The notes: a model not told the origin generated them from the sequence alone. DNA of 64,000 nucleotides from HKCCE3408 sp039183205 (GCA_039183205.1 JBCDBR010000014.1:24102-88101), one strand, 5' to 3'; positions 17,489-27,347 are shown, numbered from the stretch's first letter. Numbers and translations: made by a program.

Positions 17489-17907
17489 GGCACGGCCTCA
17501 AAACCGGCGGCCTCGACACCGGCAACGGCCGCGGCGGAATCATTGTCGGAGCTATCGCCGGACACACCGACCGCGCCCAAAACGGCGCCGGTTGCGCCTT
17601 TGATCAAAACACCGCCCGGCACCGGGATGACCCGACCGCCAAAGGCTCCGTTCACGGCGGCCATGAAATAGGCCTGATCCTCTGCACGCGCCATCTGGGC
17701 CGAGCCCGGCATCCCAAGCATGACTGCGCCATAGGCTTTGCCGCGCGCGATCTCAAACCGCCCAGGGCTCGCCGCGTCCTCACGCTCGAAGGCAAGAACA
17801 TGGCCGCCGCCATCGAGCACCACGACAGAGAGCGGCTTTAGCCCCATTTCTCGGCCTTTTGCACGGGTTACGGCGATGACCTGACGGGCAGCTTCGAGGC
17901 TGATCAT
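17485..17907 (-). CDS. GlcG/HbpS haem-binding-like protein
   Basis: A 140-aa GlcG/HbpS (DUF336) protein. It shows the family pattern GLKPLSVVVLDGGGHVLAF, then GKAYGAVMLGM and IPVPGGVLIKGATGAVLGAVGVSGD. GlcG is a protein of unknown exact role encoded with glycolate/glyoxylate genes, and this copy lies directly downstream of malate synthase G, about 90 bp away. It overlaps ridA by 4 bp. A role in glyoxylate metabolism is inferred from context alone. Confidence 0.9.
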   Translation of the reverse strand: MISLEAARQVIAVTRAKGREMGLKPLSVVVLDGGGHVLAFEREDAASPGRFEIARGKAYGAVMLGMPGSAQMARAEDQAYFMAAVNGAFGGRVIPVPGGVLIKGATGAVLGAVGVSGDSSDNDSAAAVAGVEAAGFEAVP

Positions 17908-17999
17908 TCAGCACCTTTCAATGACCTCAATTGCAGATAACCCCATAAGTCATCGATTACCAGAGCAGCGCCGATCGCGCGGCCGCGGCTGCGCGGGTG

Positions 18000-20129
18000 T
18001 TACGCGGCCTTCCATTCCAGCCGGCGCGCATGCAAGACCGGCTCGGTATATCCGCTTGGCTGTTCGCGGCCCTTAAATACCAAGTCTTGCGCTGCGGCAA
18101 AGGCGATGCCGTTATAGCCGGGCGCCATCGGCGTATAGGCCGGGTCGCCGGCATTCTGCGCGTCGACAACGGCGGCCATGCGCCGGAAAATCGCCTCCAC
18201 CTCTTCGCGGCTGACCACGCCGTGGTGCAGCCAATTGGCGATATGCTGGGCCGAAATGCGACAGGTGGCGCGGTCCTCCATCAGGCCGACACCGTTCAGG
18301 TCCGGCACTTTGGAGCATCCAACGCCTTGATCGATCCACCGCACGACATAGCCCAAGATGCCTTGGGCATTGTTTTCCACCTCACGCGTGATCTCGGCGG
18401 CGCTCCAACCACGATCACGATCCAGCGGGATGTCCAGGATCGCCTCCCGCGCGGCGCGGCGCCCAGCAGATTTCAGTTCGGCCTGAACCGCCGCGACATC
18501 GACCTCGTGATAATGCATCGCATGCAACGTCGCTGCGGTCGGGCTGGGCACCCATGCGCAATTGGCGCCGGCTTTGGGATGACCGATCTTGGCGCTCAGC
18601 ATATCGGCCATTCGGTCAGGCATGGCCCACATGCCCTTGCCGATCTGGGCACGCCCCATAAGCCCGCATTCAAGCCCTATATCGACGTTAAGCGCCTCAT
18701 AGGCCGCGATCCAGTCCCGATCCTTGATTGCCCCCTTGGCCGCAAATGCGCCGGCCTCCATCGAGGTGTGAATCTCATCCCCGGTGCGGTCGAGAAATCC
18801 CGTGTTGATAAATGCGACCCGATGTTTTGCCGCGCGAATGCAGGCCTTGAGATTGATGCTGGTGCGGCGTTCTTCATCCATGATGCCGAGCTTTACGGTG
18901 TAGGCCGGTAGCCCGAGCGCGTCCTCCACGGCAGAGAAAACACGGTCCGCAAACGCCACCTCATCGGGCCCATGCATCTTTGGTTTGACCACATAGACAG
19001 ACCCAGCGGGCGAGTTTTTCATCGTGTCGTTTTGCGGCTTTTGCAGATCGTGGCAGGCGATCAGAACAGTGATCATTGCATCCATTAAGCCTTCAAAGGC
19101 CTCTTGGCCGTCGGGCAGCAAAATGGCGGGGTTCTGCATCAAATGGCCCACATTGCGCACCAGCATCAGCGCCCGAGCGCGCATCGCATAGGTGCTTTGA
19201 CCATCGGCGGCAGTCCAGCTTTGATCGGCATTCAGCCGGCGCGTGAAGGTCTCACCTGCCTTGGTGACCGCCTCTTCCAGATCGCCGCGCATCAGGCCCA
19301 ACCAATTGGAATAGGCCAGGACCTTGTCTTCGGCATCGACGCAGGCCACGGAATCCTCGCAATCCATGATGCTCGACAGCGCCGATTCAAGCCACACATC
19401 GGATACGCCCAGCGGATCGGCGGCGCCGATATCGGTCTCGGGGTCGAATTCGACGATGATCCCAAGACCGTGATGTTCGAAATGCATCGACGTGCCTAAA
19501 GTGCCTTTGAATTGCCCCGGATCGGCCAGCGCCAGGGTTTGGCGGCTTTGGGCGATATCCTCGCGGGTCGCGGTCTGCCATGTGCCCGTGGCCAGCGGCA
19601 CGGCTTGATCCAAAAAGGCCTTGGCCTTGGCGACGACATCGGCGCCCCGCACCGCGTCATAAGGCCCCTTTGGCGGCAGGCTGCCTAAAGCATCGGTGCC
19701 GTAGAACGCATCGTAAAGTGAGCCCCACCGCGCATTTGCGGCATTGAGTGCAAACCGCGCATTGGTGATCGGAACGACCAATTGCGGCCCCGCAACATCC
19801 GCGATTTCGCGATCGATATTGGCGGTCTCGATCTCAAAATCCGCGCCTTCGGGGCAGATATAGCCGATATCGCGCAAAAAGCTCTGATAGGCTTGGCCAT
19901 CGATGGGCGCGCCCTTTTGGTCGAGATGCCAGGCATCGACCTGGCTTTGCATCTCGTCCCGTATGTGCAGAAGCGATTGATTTTCTTCGTGAAAACCCGT
20001 AAGAAGCCGCGCAAAACCCTGCCAGAACGCATCTTGTTCGATGCCCGTCCCAGGCAAGGCTTGGGTCTCTAGGAAGCGCGCCAAGCCGTCCGCGACCTGC
20101 AAACCTTCGCGTTCTACACGATGTTCCAT
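18000..20129 (-). CDS. glcB: Malate synthase G
   Basis: A 709-aa single-chain malate synthase G, which condenses glyoxylate with acetyl-CoA to malate. The length is right for the G isoform. Characteristic parts are the MDCEDSVACVDAEDKVLAYS core, then YVVKPKMHGPDEVAF, GIMDEERRTSINLKACI, and the C-terminal GCSKVPDLNGVGLMEDRATC with the catalytic Asp region. It is the first gene of a leftward operon with glcG and ridA homologues. Isocitrate lyase is not in the window. Confidence 0.96.
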   Translation of the reverse strand: MEHRVEREGLQVADGLARFLETQALPGTGIEQDAFWQGFARLLTGFHEENQSLLHIRDEMQSQVDAWHLDQKGAPIDGQAYQSFLRDIGYICPEGADFEIETANIDREIADVAGPQLVVPITNARFALNAANARWGSLYDAFYGTDALGSLPPKGPYDAVRGADVVAKAKAFLDQAVPLATGTWQTATREDIAQSRQTLALADPGQFKGTLGTSMHFEHHGLGIIVEFDPETDIGAADPLGVSDVWLESALSSIMDCEDSVACVDAEDKVLAYSNWLGLMRGDLEEAVTKAGETFTRRLNADQSWTAADGQSTYAMRARALMLVRNVGHLMQNPAILLPDGQEAFEGLMDAMITVLIACHDLQKPQNDTMKNSPAGSVYVVKPKMHGPDEVAFADRVFSAVEDALGLPAYTVKLGIMDEERRTSINLKACIRAAKHRVAFINTGFLDRTGDEIHTSMEAGAFAAKGAIKDRDWIAAYEALNVDIGLECGLMGRAQIGKGMWAMPDRMADMLSAKIGHPKAGANCAWVPSPTAATLHAMHYHEVDVAAVQAELKSAGRRAAREAILDIPLDRDRGWSAAEITREVENNAQGILGYVVRWIDQGVGCSKVPDLNGVGLMEDRATCRISAQHIANWLHHGVVSREEVEAIFRRMAAVVDAQNAGDPAYTPMAPGYNGIAFAAAQDLVFKGREQPSGYTEPVLHARRLEWKAA

Positions 20130-20187
20130 GCCAATGCCCTCCTCTGCCGCGTCAGAGGTAGTTCATTCGCGCCCAGCCCGCAAGTGG

Positions 20188-20358
20188 TCAGTTTTTTTGA
20201 CCAATTGCGCCGGATTTCGCGCGGCTGCGGGTGCGGCGGCACCGGTCCGAGCAATATCGGACCGCGTCCCAATCATCGGCCCATTTCTTCCGCCAGGAAA
20301 ACGGTCGGCCGCAAACCGCGCAGGTCTTTGACGGCAGATGCGGCTTTTTGTGGGTCAT
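20188..20358 (-). CDS. DUF2256 family zinc-finger-like microprotein
   Basis: A 56-aa protein matching DUF2256. It starts MTHKKPHLPSKTC and continues with AVCGRPFSWRKKW, a W-D-AVRYCSDRCR segment, and a basic tail. The four cysteines in two CxxC/CxxxC pairs suggest a zinc ribbon. DUF2256 proteins are often encoded beside cryptochrome/photolyase genes. Here the ATG overlaps the photolyase stop by 4 bp, so translation is coupled. The gene is below common length cut-offs and easily overlooked. Confidence 0.87.
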   Translation of the reverse strand: MTHKKPHLPSKTCAVCGRPFSWRKKWADDWDAVRYCSDRCRRTRSRAKSGAIGQKN

Positions 20359-21890
20359 AGATCGAACCGCAATTGATCCGGATCGTGCCCGCGCTTGCGC
20401 GTCCGCGGCGCGCGATCGTTGACGAAATGGCGCCCAGCGCCACGATCCTTCCGGCTGGCGTGTTTTTCGATAATCCGGGCGGCTTCCGCCCGGTGGCGCG
20501 CGCCCGAGCGAACCGCGTAGATGCGCGCTTTGGCTCCGCGCGCCGCCTCCACCGGATCAACCAGCGGGGCAGGATAGGCCCGTCCCAGCACAGCCCCGGC
20601 ATTTCCGGCCTTCCAAGGTTCCTGTAGATGCACATCCGCGATGGCGGCCAATTCGGGACACCAGCGGCGGGTGAACTGGCCGTCGGGATCCTGATCTTTG
20701 CCCTGTTTGACGGGATTGTATATCCGGATTGTGTTCATCCCCGTCGTCCCCGATTGCATCTGCACTTGCGGGTAGTGGATGCCAGGTTCGTAATCGGTGA
20801 AGAGCCGCGCCAGGATCGGCGCCGTTGCCCGCCAATCGAGCCACAGGTGATAGCTGGCCACCGCCACAAGCATCGCACGCATCCGGAAATTCATCCATCC
20901 CGTCGCGATGAGACACCGCATGCAGGCATCCACGAAGGGAAGACCGGTTTGCCCTGAAGCCCAGGCCGCCAAACGCGCGGGGTCGCTCTGCCGCGGCCTT
21001 AGCATCTCATAGGCTGGATGGAGGCAGCGGAATTCCAGCGCGGGTTCATCCTCAAGTTTTTGCATAAAATGCGGTCGCCAAGCGAGACGGGCTTCAAAAC
21101 TGCGCATGGCGCCGACCCAGCCCTGGCGGCTGCCGTTGGCCGCGGCAAGCTTTGCCTGACCGGCTTGCACGACCTCGCGCTCAGACAGCGCCCCAAACGC
21201 CAGATAGGGTGACAGGCGCGAACAGGCCGTAGCGCCAGGCCCAGGGGCGGACATAGCGCGCCGGTAGTTCTGCCCGCGGTGATTGAGAAAGCTGGCCATA
21301 TCGTCCAAGGCTTGGGCCCGCCCACCGCGCTGGCGGTCGGGGCACGGATCAGGCGAGAGCCCTAATTGCGCCGCGGTCGGAACAGCGCCCGGCGCGATGT
21401 CGATCGGCCGCAATGCGGACGGCGCAGCAAGCGTGGCTTGGGCCATGACGGCAGTGCGCCGTGCCGCCCAGCCATCGCGGCCGGCCAGCCGGCGAATGAC
21501 GGCCATTTGAGAAACCTCACGCCAATGAACGCCGGCAGCGCGCGCCCAAGCGGCAACGCGGCGGTCGCGGGCAAAGCTCCAGCCGTTGCCGGTTTCCTCG
21601 TGGCTCACCATCACCGAAAAGCCCTGCGCCTTGTGGAGCGCGTCCAGAACCTCAACCGCATCGCCCACCCGGACAACCAATGGCGCGCCAAGTCGGCCCA
21701 TCTGGTCTTGGAGTTCTTGCAGCGTCTCGGCGACAAAGTCCCATTGCCGCGCGCTTGCATCGGGCTCGGCCCAATAGGCCGGCTCGGCGATATAAAGCGG
21801 CAAAACCGTTTCTCCCGCGGCCAGTGCAGCAGCCAGCGCGGGGTTGTCTTCCAGGCGCAAATCGCGCTTGAACCAATAGAGCACGGTCAT
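20355..21890 (-). CDS. Cryptochrome/deoxyribodipyrimidine photolyase family protein
   Basis: A 511-aa flavoprotein. The N-terminal Rossmann-like antenna domain starts VLYWFKRDLRLEDNPAL, and the C-terminal helical FAD-binding domain contains CSRLSPYLAFGALSERE, then GLPFVDACMRCLIATGWMNF and DWRATAPILARLFTDYEPGIHYPQ. Such enzymes split UV dimers using blue light or act as light sensors; sequence alone does not decide which. The tail beyond residue 480 is basic (HASRKDRGAGRH). Its stop overlaps the DUF2256 start. It is divergent from pepN, with about 96 bp between. Confidence 0.92.
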   Translation of the reverse strand: MTVLYWFKRDLRLEDNPALAAALAAGETVLPLYIAEPAYWAEPDASARQWDFVAETLQELQDQMGRLGAPLVVRVGDAVEVLDALHKAQGFSVMVSHEETGNGWSFARDRRVAAWARAAGVHWREVSQMAVIRRLAGRDGWAARRTAVMAQATLAAPSALRPIDIAPGAVPTAAQLGLSPDPCPDRQRGGRAQALDDMASFLNHRGQNYRRAMSAPGPGATACSRLSPYLAFGALSEREVVQAGQAKLAAANGSRQGWVGAMRSFEARLAWRPHFMQKLEDEPALEFRCLHPAYEMLRPRQSDPARLAAWASGQTGLPFVDACMRCLIATGWMNFRMRAMLVAVASYHLWLDWRATAPILARLFTDYEPGIHYPQVQMQSGTTGMNTIRIYNPVKQGKDQDPDGQFTRRWCPELAAIADVHLQEPWKAGNAGAVLGRAYPAPLVDPVEAARGAKARIYAVRSGARHRAEAARIIEKHASRKDRGAGRHFVNDRAPRTRKRGHDPDQLRFDL

Positions 21891-21986
21891 CGCTCTGGCA
21901 GGTAGGCCGCATGGCGGGCACGGTCAACTTGCAGGTGGGGCAACAACGCTCTAATGCAAAGGCGCGCCACGCTGGAGACACGTATT

Positions 21987-24605
21987 GTGAATGACCGCAA
22001 GAACGGCACCATTTTTCTCGCAAACTATACGCCTTTTCCGTTCCGCATCGACCATGTGGATTTAGCCTTTCATCTGCATCCAACCGCCACCCGGGTCCGG
22101 GGCAAACTAACGATCACGCCGCTTGCCGAGGCCGAGGATCTCGACCTTTTCGGCGAGGCGCTGACATTGCGGCACGGGCCCTTGATCAACGGCGATGAGG
22201 TCATCTTTGAGCCCCTCAACCCGCGACTGCCCCCCTTCGCCGAAGGCATCCGCATCGATTGGGCCAGCATCCCAAAGGACACGTTCGAGCTTGAAATGGA
22301 GGTCGAGATTGCCCCTCAGAGCAATACCGCGCTCGAGGGGCTTTATATGTCAAAGGGCATGTATTGTACGCAGTGCGAGGCCGAAGGGTTCCGCAAAATC
22401 ATGTACTACCCAGACCGACCGGACGTGATGGCCCCATTCACGGTGCGCGTCGACGGCTCCCATCCGGTACTTTTGTCGAACGGCAATTTGGTCGGCCAAG
22501 GCGACGGCTGGGCCGAATGGCACGACCCTTGGCCGAAACCGGCATATCTCTTCGCACTCGTCGCCGGCGATTTGGCTGCGTTTTCAGACCGGATCACCAC
22601 CATGGAGGGCCGCGACGTGGCGCTCAATATCTGGGTCAGGCCCGGGGATGAGGACCGCTGCGCTTATGCGATGGATGCGCTCAAACGCTCCTTTATCTGG
22701 GACGAAGAGGTTTATGGCCGCGCCTATGATCTTGATGTCTTCAACATCGTCGCCGTGGACGATTTCAATATGGGCGCGATGGAAAACAAGGGGCTGAACA
22801 TCTTCAACTCGAAATACGTGTTGGCCAGCCCGGAAACCGCAACTGACCGCGATTACGAACTCATCGAAGGGATCATCGCGCACGAATATTTCCACAATTG
22901 GACCGGCAACCGCATCACCTGCCGCGATTGGTTTCAGCTCTGTCTCAAGGAAGGTCTGACCGTGTTTCGCGACCAGCAATTTTCGGCGGATATGCGGTCG
23001 CCTGCGGTGCGTCGGATCGAAGACGTGCTGACCTTGCGCGCACGGCAATTTCGCGAAGATGCAGGTCCCCTTGCCCATAACGTGCGGCCCGAAAGCTACA
23101 TTGAGATCAATAACTTCTACACTGCAACGGTCTATGAGAAGGGCGCAGAGATCATCGCGATGCTGCGCCGCTTGGTCGGCGCATCCGGCTATCGCGCCGC
23201 CTTGGATCTGTATTTCGACCGCCATGATGGCCAGGCCTGCACCATCGAAGATTGGTTGCGCGTCTTTGAGGACGCCACCGGCCGGGATCTGGCGCAATTC
23301 AAGCGGTGGTACAGTCAGGCCGGGACACCTCGACTGACTGCGCATCTGGACCAATCCGGCACAGCGTTGCGGCTAATTTTGCGCCAAGAAACGCGCCCCA
23401 CCCCAGGTCAACCGGACAAAGAACCCGTGGTGATCCCGGTCTCTTATGGCCTTTTGGCGCCCGACGGAACCGAATTGCTGCCCACGCAATTAGCCGTTTT
23501 GGATGGGCCTGAATTGGTGCTTGAGCACGATCTTTCGGCCCTGTCCGACGCAGCCGGGATCGCCGTGCCGGACCGCGTGGTGCCAGCGTTGTTGCGGGGC
23601 TTCTCTGCACCGGTGATTTTGGAGCATGAGGCCAGTCGCGCGGACCGTTTGGTTCTGTTGGCCAATGATCCCGATCCGTTCACCCGGTGGGAGGCCGGAC
23701 GCAGCCTTGCCAAAGACGTGGTCTCAGCCACAGTGCTGGAGGGCGACACGCCCGACCCCACTTGGCTAGAGGCACTTGGCACGGTTTTGGCCGATGACGG
23801 GCTCGAACCGGCCTTCCGCGCTTTGGTCCTGGCCCTGCCCTCCGAGGACGACATGGCCGACAGTCTGGCGCGATCGGGCGCCGTGCCGGACCCCACGGCG
23901 ATCCACTGGGTCCTTGAAGAGACCAAAGACGCCATTGCAGAGGCCCTGGGCAGCCAATTGGCGCAGCTTTTTGAGGCCATGGCCGTGCCCGGCCGTTACA
24001 CGCCCGAAGCCGATGCCGCCGGTCGGCGGTCCCTCCGCATGGCGGCGCTGTCGCTCTTGAGCCGGGGTGACGATGGCCGCCGCGCGCGCGAACTTTTCGC
24101 CGCGCAGACCAATATGACCGAAGAATTCGCCGCGTTTCTGTGCCTCTTGCGGGCCGGCGATGCCGATGCGGCAAGGACCTTTGAAGCCCGGTGGCGCCAT
24201 GATGCCCTGGTGATGGATAAATGGTTTTTCGCCTGCATCGCGCAGACGCCGCCGGACCAAGCCGTTGCGCGGGCCACGGCGCTGACTGAGCATCCCGATT
24301 TCGACCTGACAACGCCGAACCGGTTTCGCGCGGTGATGGGCGGTTTGACGGCCGGAAACCCGGCGGGGTTTCATGACACATCCGGCGCGGGCTATCGGTT
24401 CATTGCCGATTGGCTCTTGCGGCTCGATCCGAAAAATCCGCAGACGGCGGCCCGAATGTCCACGGCGTTTGAGACCTGGGCCCGGTATGACGCGGATCGG
24501 CAGGATTTAATTCAAACGGAATTGACGCGGATTGCAGGGGCGCCGCATCTGTCGCGCGATCTTGCGGAGATGGTGGCCCGGATGCGCGCGGCCCCGGCGG
24601 ACTAG
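21987..24605 (+). CDS. pepN: Aminopeptidase N (M1 family)
   Basis: An 872-aa zinc aminopeptidase that removes N-terminal residues from peptides in the cytoplasm. The exopeptidase motif is GAMENKGLN and the zinc motif is HEYFHNWTGNR with the downstream Glu in CLKEGLTVFRDQ. The length and C-terminal superhelical domain fit the gammaproteobacterial/alphaproteobacterial PepN group. I prefer the GTG at 21987, which has GGAG nine bases upstream; the in-frame ATG at 21954 would add 11 non-conserved residues. It is a single-gene unit here. Confidence 0.95.
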   Translation: MNDRKNGTIFLANYTPFPFRIDHVDLAFHLHPTATRVRGKLTITPLAEAEDLDLFGEALTLRHGPLINGDEVIFEPLNPRLPPFAEGIRIDWASIPKDTFELEMEVEIAPQSNTALEGLYMSKGMYCTQCEAEGFRKIMYYPDRPDVMAPFTVRVDGSHPVLLSNGNLVGQGDGWAEWHDPWPKPAYLFALVAGDLAAFSDRITTMEGRDVALNIWVRPGDEDRCAYAMDALKRSFIWDEEVYGRAYDLDVFNIVAVDDFNMGAMENKGLNIFNSKYVLASPETATDRDYELIEGIIAHEYFHNWTGNRITCRDWFQLCLKEGLTVFRDQQFSADMRSPAVRRIEDVLTLRARQFREDAGPLAHNVRPESYIEINNFYTATVYEKGAEIIAMLRRLVGASGYRAALDLYFDRHDGQACTIEDWLRVFEDATGRDLAQFKRWYSQAGTPRLTAHLDQSGTALRLILRQETRPTPGQPDKEPVVIPVSYGLLAPDGTELLPTQLAVLDGPELVLEHDLSALSDAAGIAVPDRVVPALLRGFSAPVILEHEASRADRLVLLANDPDPFTRWEAGRSLAKDVVSATVLEGDTPDPTWLEALGTVLADDGLEPAFRALVLALPSEDDMADSLARSGAVPDPTAIHWVLEETKDAIAEALGSQLAQLFEAMAVPGRYTPEADAAGRRSLRMAALSLLSRGDDGRRARELFAAQTNMTEEFAAFLCLLRAGDADAARTFEARWRHDALVMDKWFFACIAQTPPDQAVARATALTEHPDFDLTTPNRFRAVMGGLTAGNPAGFHDTSGAGYRFIADWLLRLDPKNPQTAARMSTAFETWARYDADRQDLIQTELTRIAGAPHLSRDLAEMVARMRAAPAD

Positions 24606-24635
24606 ACCGCGGGGAGGCCACTCCCTGGACCGCCG

Positions 24636-25367
24636 TTATGCGATCACTTGGCTAGCCAGCCAGATCATCGCGATCAGCACGGGTTGGTGGATCAAATAGA
24701 TGGCGAGCGAATGCCGGCCGGGCCAGGCAAACCATTCCACAAGCGCGGGCACTTGGACATCGGCAAGGCGCGCCCACAGGCCGGCTTGGCGCCCGAATTT
24801 GCCGACCGCCATGCCCAGCAAAAAGGCCGCCGACCACGGAAACAGCGGCACATAGTCGAGCGCTGGACGTATCGGCGCCACCAAACCGGTCCATAGCAAT
24901 GCGGGCGCCGACAGGGTGACATTGTCCGGAAGCACAAACGCCCCGGCCGCGCCGAGCGCCAGCGCCCATCCCGGCAGCCAAAGCAGCGCCAGACCCAAAA
25001 GGCTACACAGGGCGATGCAATGAAGAATGCCGAAATAGATGTAGATGTCGGGCGCCCAAACATAGCTGCCCAAGGTAATCGCCAGCGCCGCCGCCGCAAT
25101 CATCCCCAAACGCCGGACAAACGGGATCACGCGCAAGCCGGACCCTTGCGCCAAAACGAGCGAGATACCGGCCAACGCCAAGAAACTGGCAGCGGTGCAA
25201 ATGGCCAGGCCCCGCAAGGGCTGCGACAAGGCGGTGCCCGGCGCCACGAAGCCGAACATTTCGAGGTCAAAGAAGAAATGGTAGACCGCCATTGCGCCCA
25301 ATGCGACGGCGCGCGCGAGATCAAGCGCAACGATCCGTGGCGGCGACATGCCTGTTGGTCTGCCCAT
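24636..25367 (-). CDS. DUF1624 acyltransferase-like membrane protein
   Basis: A 243-aa protein with about seven membrane helices. It resembles DUF1624/heparan-alpha-glucosaminide N-acetyltransferase family proteins. The N-terminal motif RIVALDLARAVALGAMAVYHFFFDLEMFG carries the conserved D-x-AR and H, and the last helices contain GRHSLAIYLIHQPVLI. These proteins are thought to acylate cell-surface sugars, but this one's acceptor is unknown. Starts at ATG 25367 or 25349 are both possible. It is convergent with pepN. Confidence 0.85.
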   Translation of the reverse strand: MGRPTGMSPPRIVALDLARAVALGAMAVYHFFFDLEMFGFVAPGTALSQPLRGLAICTAASFLALAGISLVLAQGSGLRVIPFVRRLGMIAAAALAITLGSYVWAPDIYIYFGILHCIALCSLLGLALLWLPGWALALGAAGAFVLPDNVTLSAPALLWTGLVAPIRPALDYVPLFPWSAAFLLGMAVGKFGRQAGLWARLADVQVPALVEWFAWPGRHSLAIYLIHQPVLIAMIWLASQVIA

Positions 25368-25485
25368 TGGCGCGAAGCTAACGCGGGCATGTCCCAGCGT
25401 CGAGCACGATCGCGCACCAAATCCGCCGCGGCGTTTCCCAAGCTGCGCCATAATCCCGCCCCGTTGGGCCGTTAACCCTTTGGCC

Positions 25486-25899
25486 ATGACAGCTGATTTC
25501 GAATACCGCACCCGTCCCGGCTCGCTGGCGCTTAGCATCGCGGCCTTTGCGGGGCTGACCCTGCTGGCTGCTGTGGTTTGGACCATCGCGCCGGTTTTCG
25601 CACTGATCTTGATGGTCCCGGCTCTGCTGATGTGCTTTTATCAGATCGTTGTGTCCCCGACTTATGGGCTCAAAGTGTCAGGCGATGGCTGGCGGGTTTT
25701 CTCCGAAGCCCCCGACCGCGTCATCCCCATGGCAGAAATTGACCATGTGCAGTTTTCTGAAAAACCCGGCGCGCCGCGCTGCGTCTTGGCGCTGAAGGAC
25801 GGCACGACCGTCGCGCTGCCCGATCAGGCGTTGCCGAGCGATCTGATGGCGCTGATCCGCGAAACCTCCGCGCGCGGACTGAACATTCGCCAGGGCTAA
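25486..25899 (+). CDS. Small membrane protein with PH-like tail
   Basis: A 137-aa protein with two close hydrophobic segments (about 17-58), followed by a soluble beta-rich C-terminal part (VSPTYGLKVSGDGWRVFSE, IPMAEIDHVQF, LKDGTTVALP). The layout resembles small bacterial PH-domain membrane proteins, but I cannot assign a named family. The ATG at 25486 (MTADFEYRTRPGSLA) is preferred. It is divergent from the DUF1624 gene, with about 120 bp between, and convergent with the transglycosylase-like gene 7 bp downstream. Confidence 0.72.
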   Translation: MTADFEYRTRPGSLALSIAAFAGLTLLAAVVWTIAPVFALILMVPALLMCFYQIVVSPTYGLKVSGDGWRVFSEAPDRVIPMAEIDHVQFSEKPGAPRCVLALKDGTTVALPDQALPSDLMALIRETSARGLNIRQG

Positions 25900-25906
25900 G
25901 CCGGCG

Positions 25907-26671
25907 CTAGATCGGGCGCGGAACCGGGCGTCCCGCGATGTCGGCATTGTCAAATCGGGTCGGACGCAGCACTGGGCGGAGACCAGGCACGCAATAGGCC
26001 TGGCGAGACACCCAATCGCGCATCGCCGCCCGCTTGCGGCCGGAGTGAAACGGGCCCCAATCGGCAGCGACACCTGCCATCCCTTCGGACACCACCCCAT
26101 CGCGTGCGACCGTGGCGGCCATGATGCGCAGCCCGCAGCGCACATTCGCCGGCCCATCCAACAAATCCGATGCAGTACCCGCCTCACAGCTATATCCGCG
26201 CGCGGTCGCCGGTGTGATCTGCAATAGGCCAAACCAGCGGCCCTCGCCGCCGACCGCATCGGGGTTATGCGTGCTTTCATAAAACGCCAGCGTCGAGACC
26301 AGGCCCGCCCAAAACGCCGTACGCTGGCGCGCATCGGCCCTGGGATAAGCCGGACACCAGGTCCCGATATCGGCCGGGACCACATCCAAAAGCGGCGATG
26401 CTGGCCCATCAAGTGCGGCCATGACCGCGCCGCGCCACGCCTCCGCGCCCACGACCCCGTCCCAGGCCAAAGCCGGACGGGCCCAGGTTTCGCGTGGCTG
26501 CGGGCGCAGGCTTTCGCCCAGGCCAATTCCGGCCGGCGTAAAGCTCATCGAACCGGCGGTGACGTTGTCATCCGTCAGAACCGGGCGCGGCACCGGCGCG
26601 TCATCGGCCAGCGCGGACGAGGCCAAAACAACCGCGCAGCAGAGCAGCAGACCCAAACGATTAATCACCAT
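25907..26671 (-). CDS. Secreted lytic transglycosylase-like (SLT) protein, paralogue 1
   Basis: A 254-aa exported protein. The signal peptide (LGLLLCCAVVLASSALADD) is followed by about 90 unique residues and an SLT-type lysozyme-fold domain. The probable catalytic Glu is in AFYESTHNPDAVGGEGRWFG, then GLLQITPATARGY. Paired cysteines (C-PAYP, YSCEAG, VRCGLR) suggest disulfides. Transglycosylases cleave peptidoglycan glycan strands in the periplasm. It shares its whole SLT domain with the next leftward gene, from which it is separated by 106 bp. Confidence 0.82.
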   Translation of the reverse strand: MVINRLGLLLCCAVVLASSALADDAPVPRPVLTDDNVTAGSMSFTPAGIGLGESLRPQPRETWARPALAWDGVVGAEAWRGAVMAALDGPASPLLDVVPADIGTWCPAYPRADARQRTAFWAGLVSTLAFYESTHNPDAVGGEGRWFGLLQITPATARGYSCEAGTASDLLDGPANVRCGLRIMAATVARDGVVSEGMAGVAADWGPFHSGRKRAAMRDWVSRQAYCVPGLRPVLRPTRFDNADIAGRPVPRPI

Positions 26672-26777
26672 TCCCCCAAGCACCCCAGTAGTGTGACGCA
26701 GCGTGACCGCGTGCGGCAATACTAATTTGCGCAACAATACGCAAGCTGGGGCGGGATTGCCCGCAAATTGGCGACAA

Positions 26778-27347
26778 TCAGGCTTGGCAATAGGCCTGTG
26801 CGCGGGTCCAAGCCTGGATCGCGGCGCGGCGTGATGGCACGACCATCGGCCCCCAATCGGCCGCCACACCGCTGCCTCCGGCCGATACCACGCCGTCCCG
26901 CGCAACCGTTACGGACCAAATGCGCAGGGCGCAGCGGATATTGGCCGCCCCATCCCGAAGTTCTGTGCCGCGTGTTGCAGCGCAGCCGTAAAACCGCGCC
27001 GTGGCGGGCGAGATCTGGACCAAGCCGAACCAACGCCCATCGCCACCCACAGCATCGGCGTTCCAGGTGCTTTCATACTCGGCCAATGCGGACAAAAGCC
27101 CCGACCAAAACGCCGCCCGCTCCACGGTGGTGGCGCCGATATAGCCCGGGCACCATTCGGCGATATCGCGCGGTGATTGTGAGGTGAGCGACGCTGCATC
27201 ACCGGCAAGCATCGCCAGGCTCGCCGCCGTCCAGGCCGCCCCTTCGGGATGAAAGTCCCAGGCCATCGCCGGAACGTCGCTGGCCCGCGCAGACGGGTTG
27301 CAGGCTGCAAAGCTGGCCAAAAGGACGAGACAGATCACATGCTTCAT
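26778..27347 (-). CDS. Lipoprotein lytic transglycosylase-like (SLT) protein, paralogue 2
   Basis: A 189-aa protein, shorter than its neighbour. It has a lipobox-like N-terminus (LVLLASFAAC) that should give a lipid-anchored protein. The SLT domain has the same motif order as paralogue 1: EYESTWNADAVGGDGRWFGL, VQISPATARFYGCA, ANIRCALRIW, VARDGVVSAGGSGVAADWGP. The two genes are tandem duplicates that have diverged in their leaders. It is divergent from the RTX gene with 171 bp between, so it may share a regulatory region with it. Confidence 0.82.
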   Translation of the reverse strand: MKHVICLVLLASFAACNPSARASDVPAMAWDFHPEGAAWTAASLAMLAGDAASLTSQSPRDIAEWCPGYIGATTVERAAFWSGLLSALAEYESTWNADAVGGDGRWFGLVQISPATARFYGCAATRGTELRDGAANIRCALRIWSVTVARDGVVSAGGSGVAADWGPMVVPSRRAAIQAWTRAQAYCQA

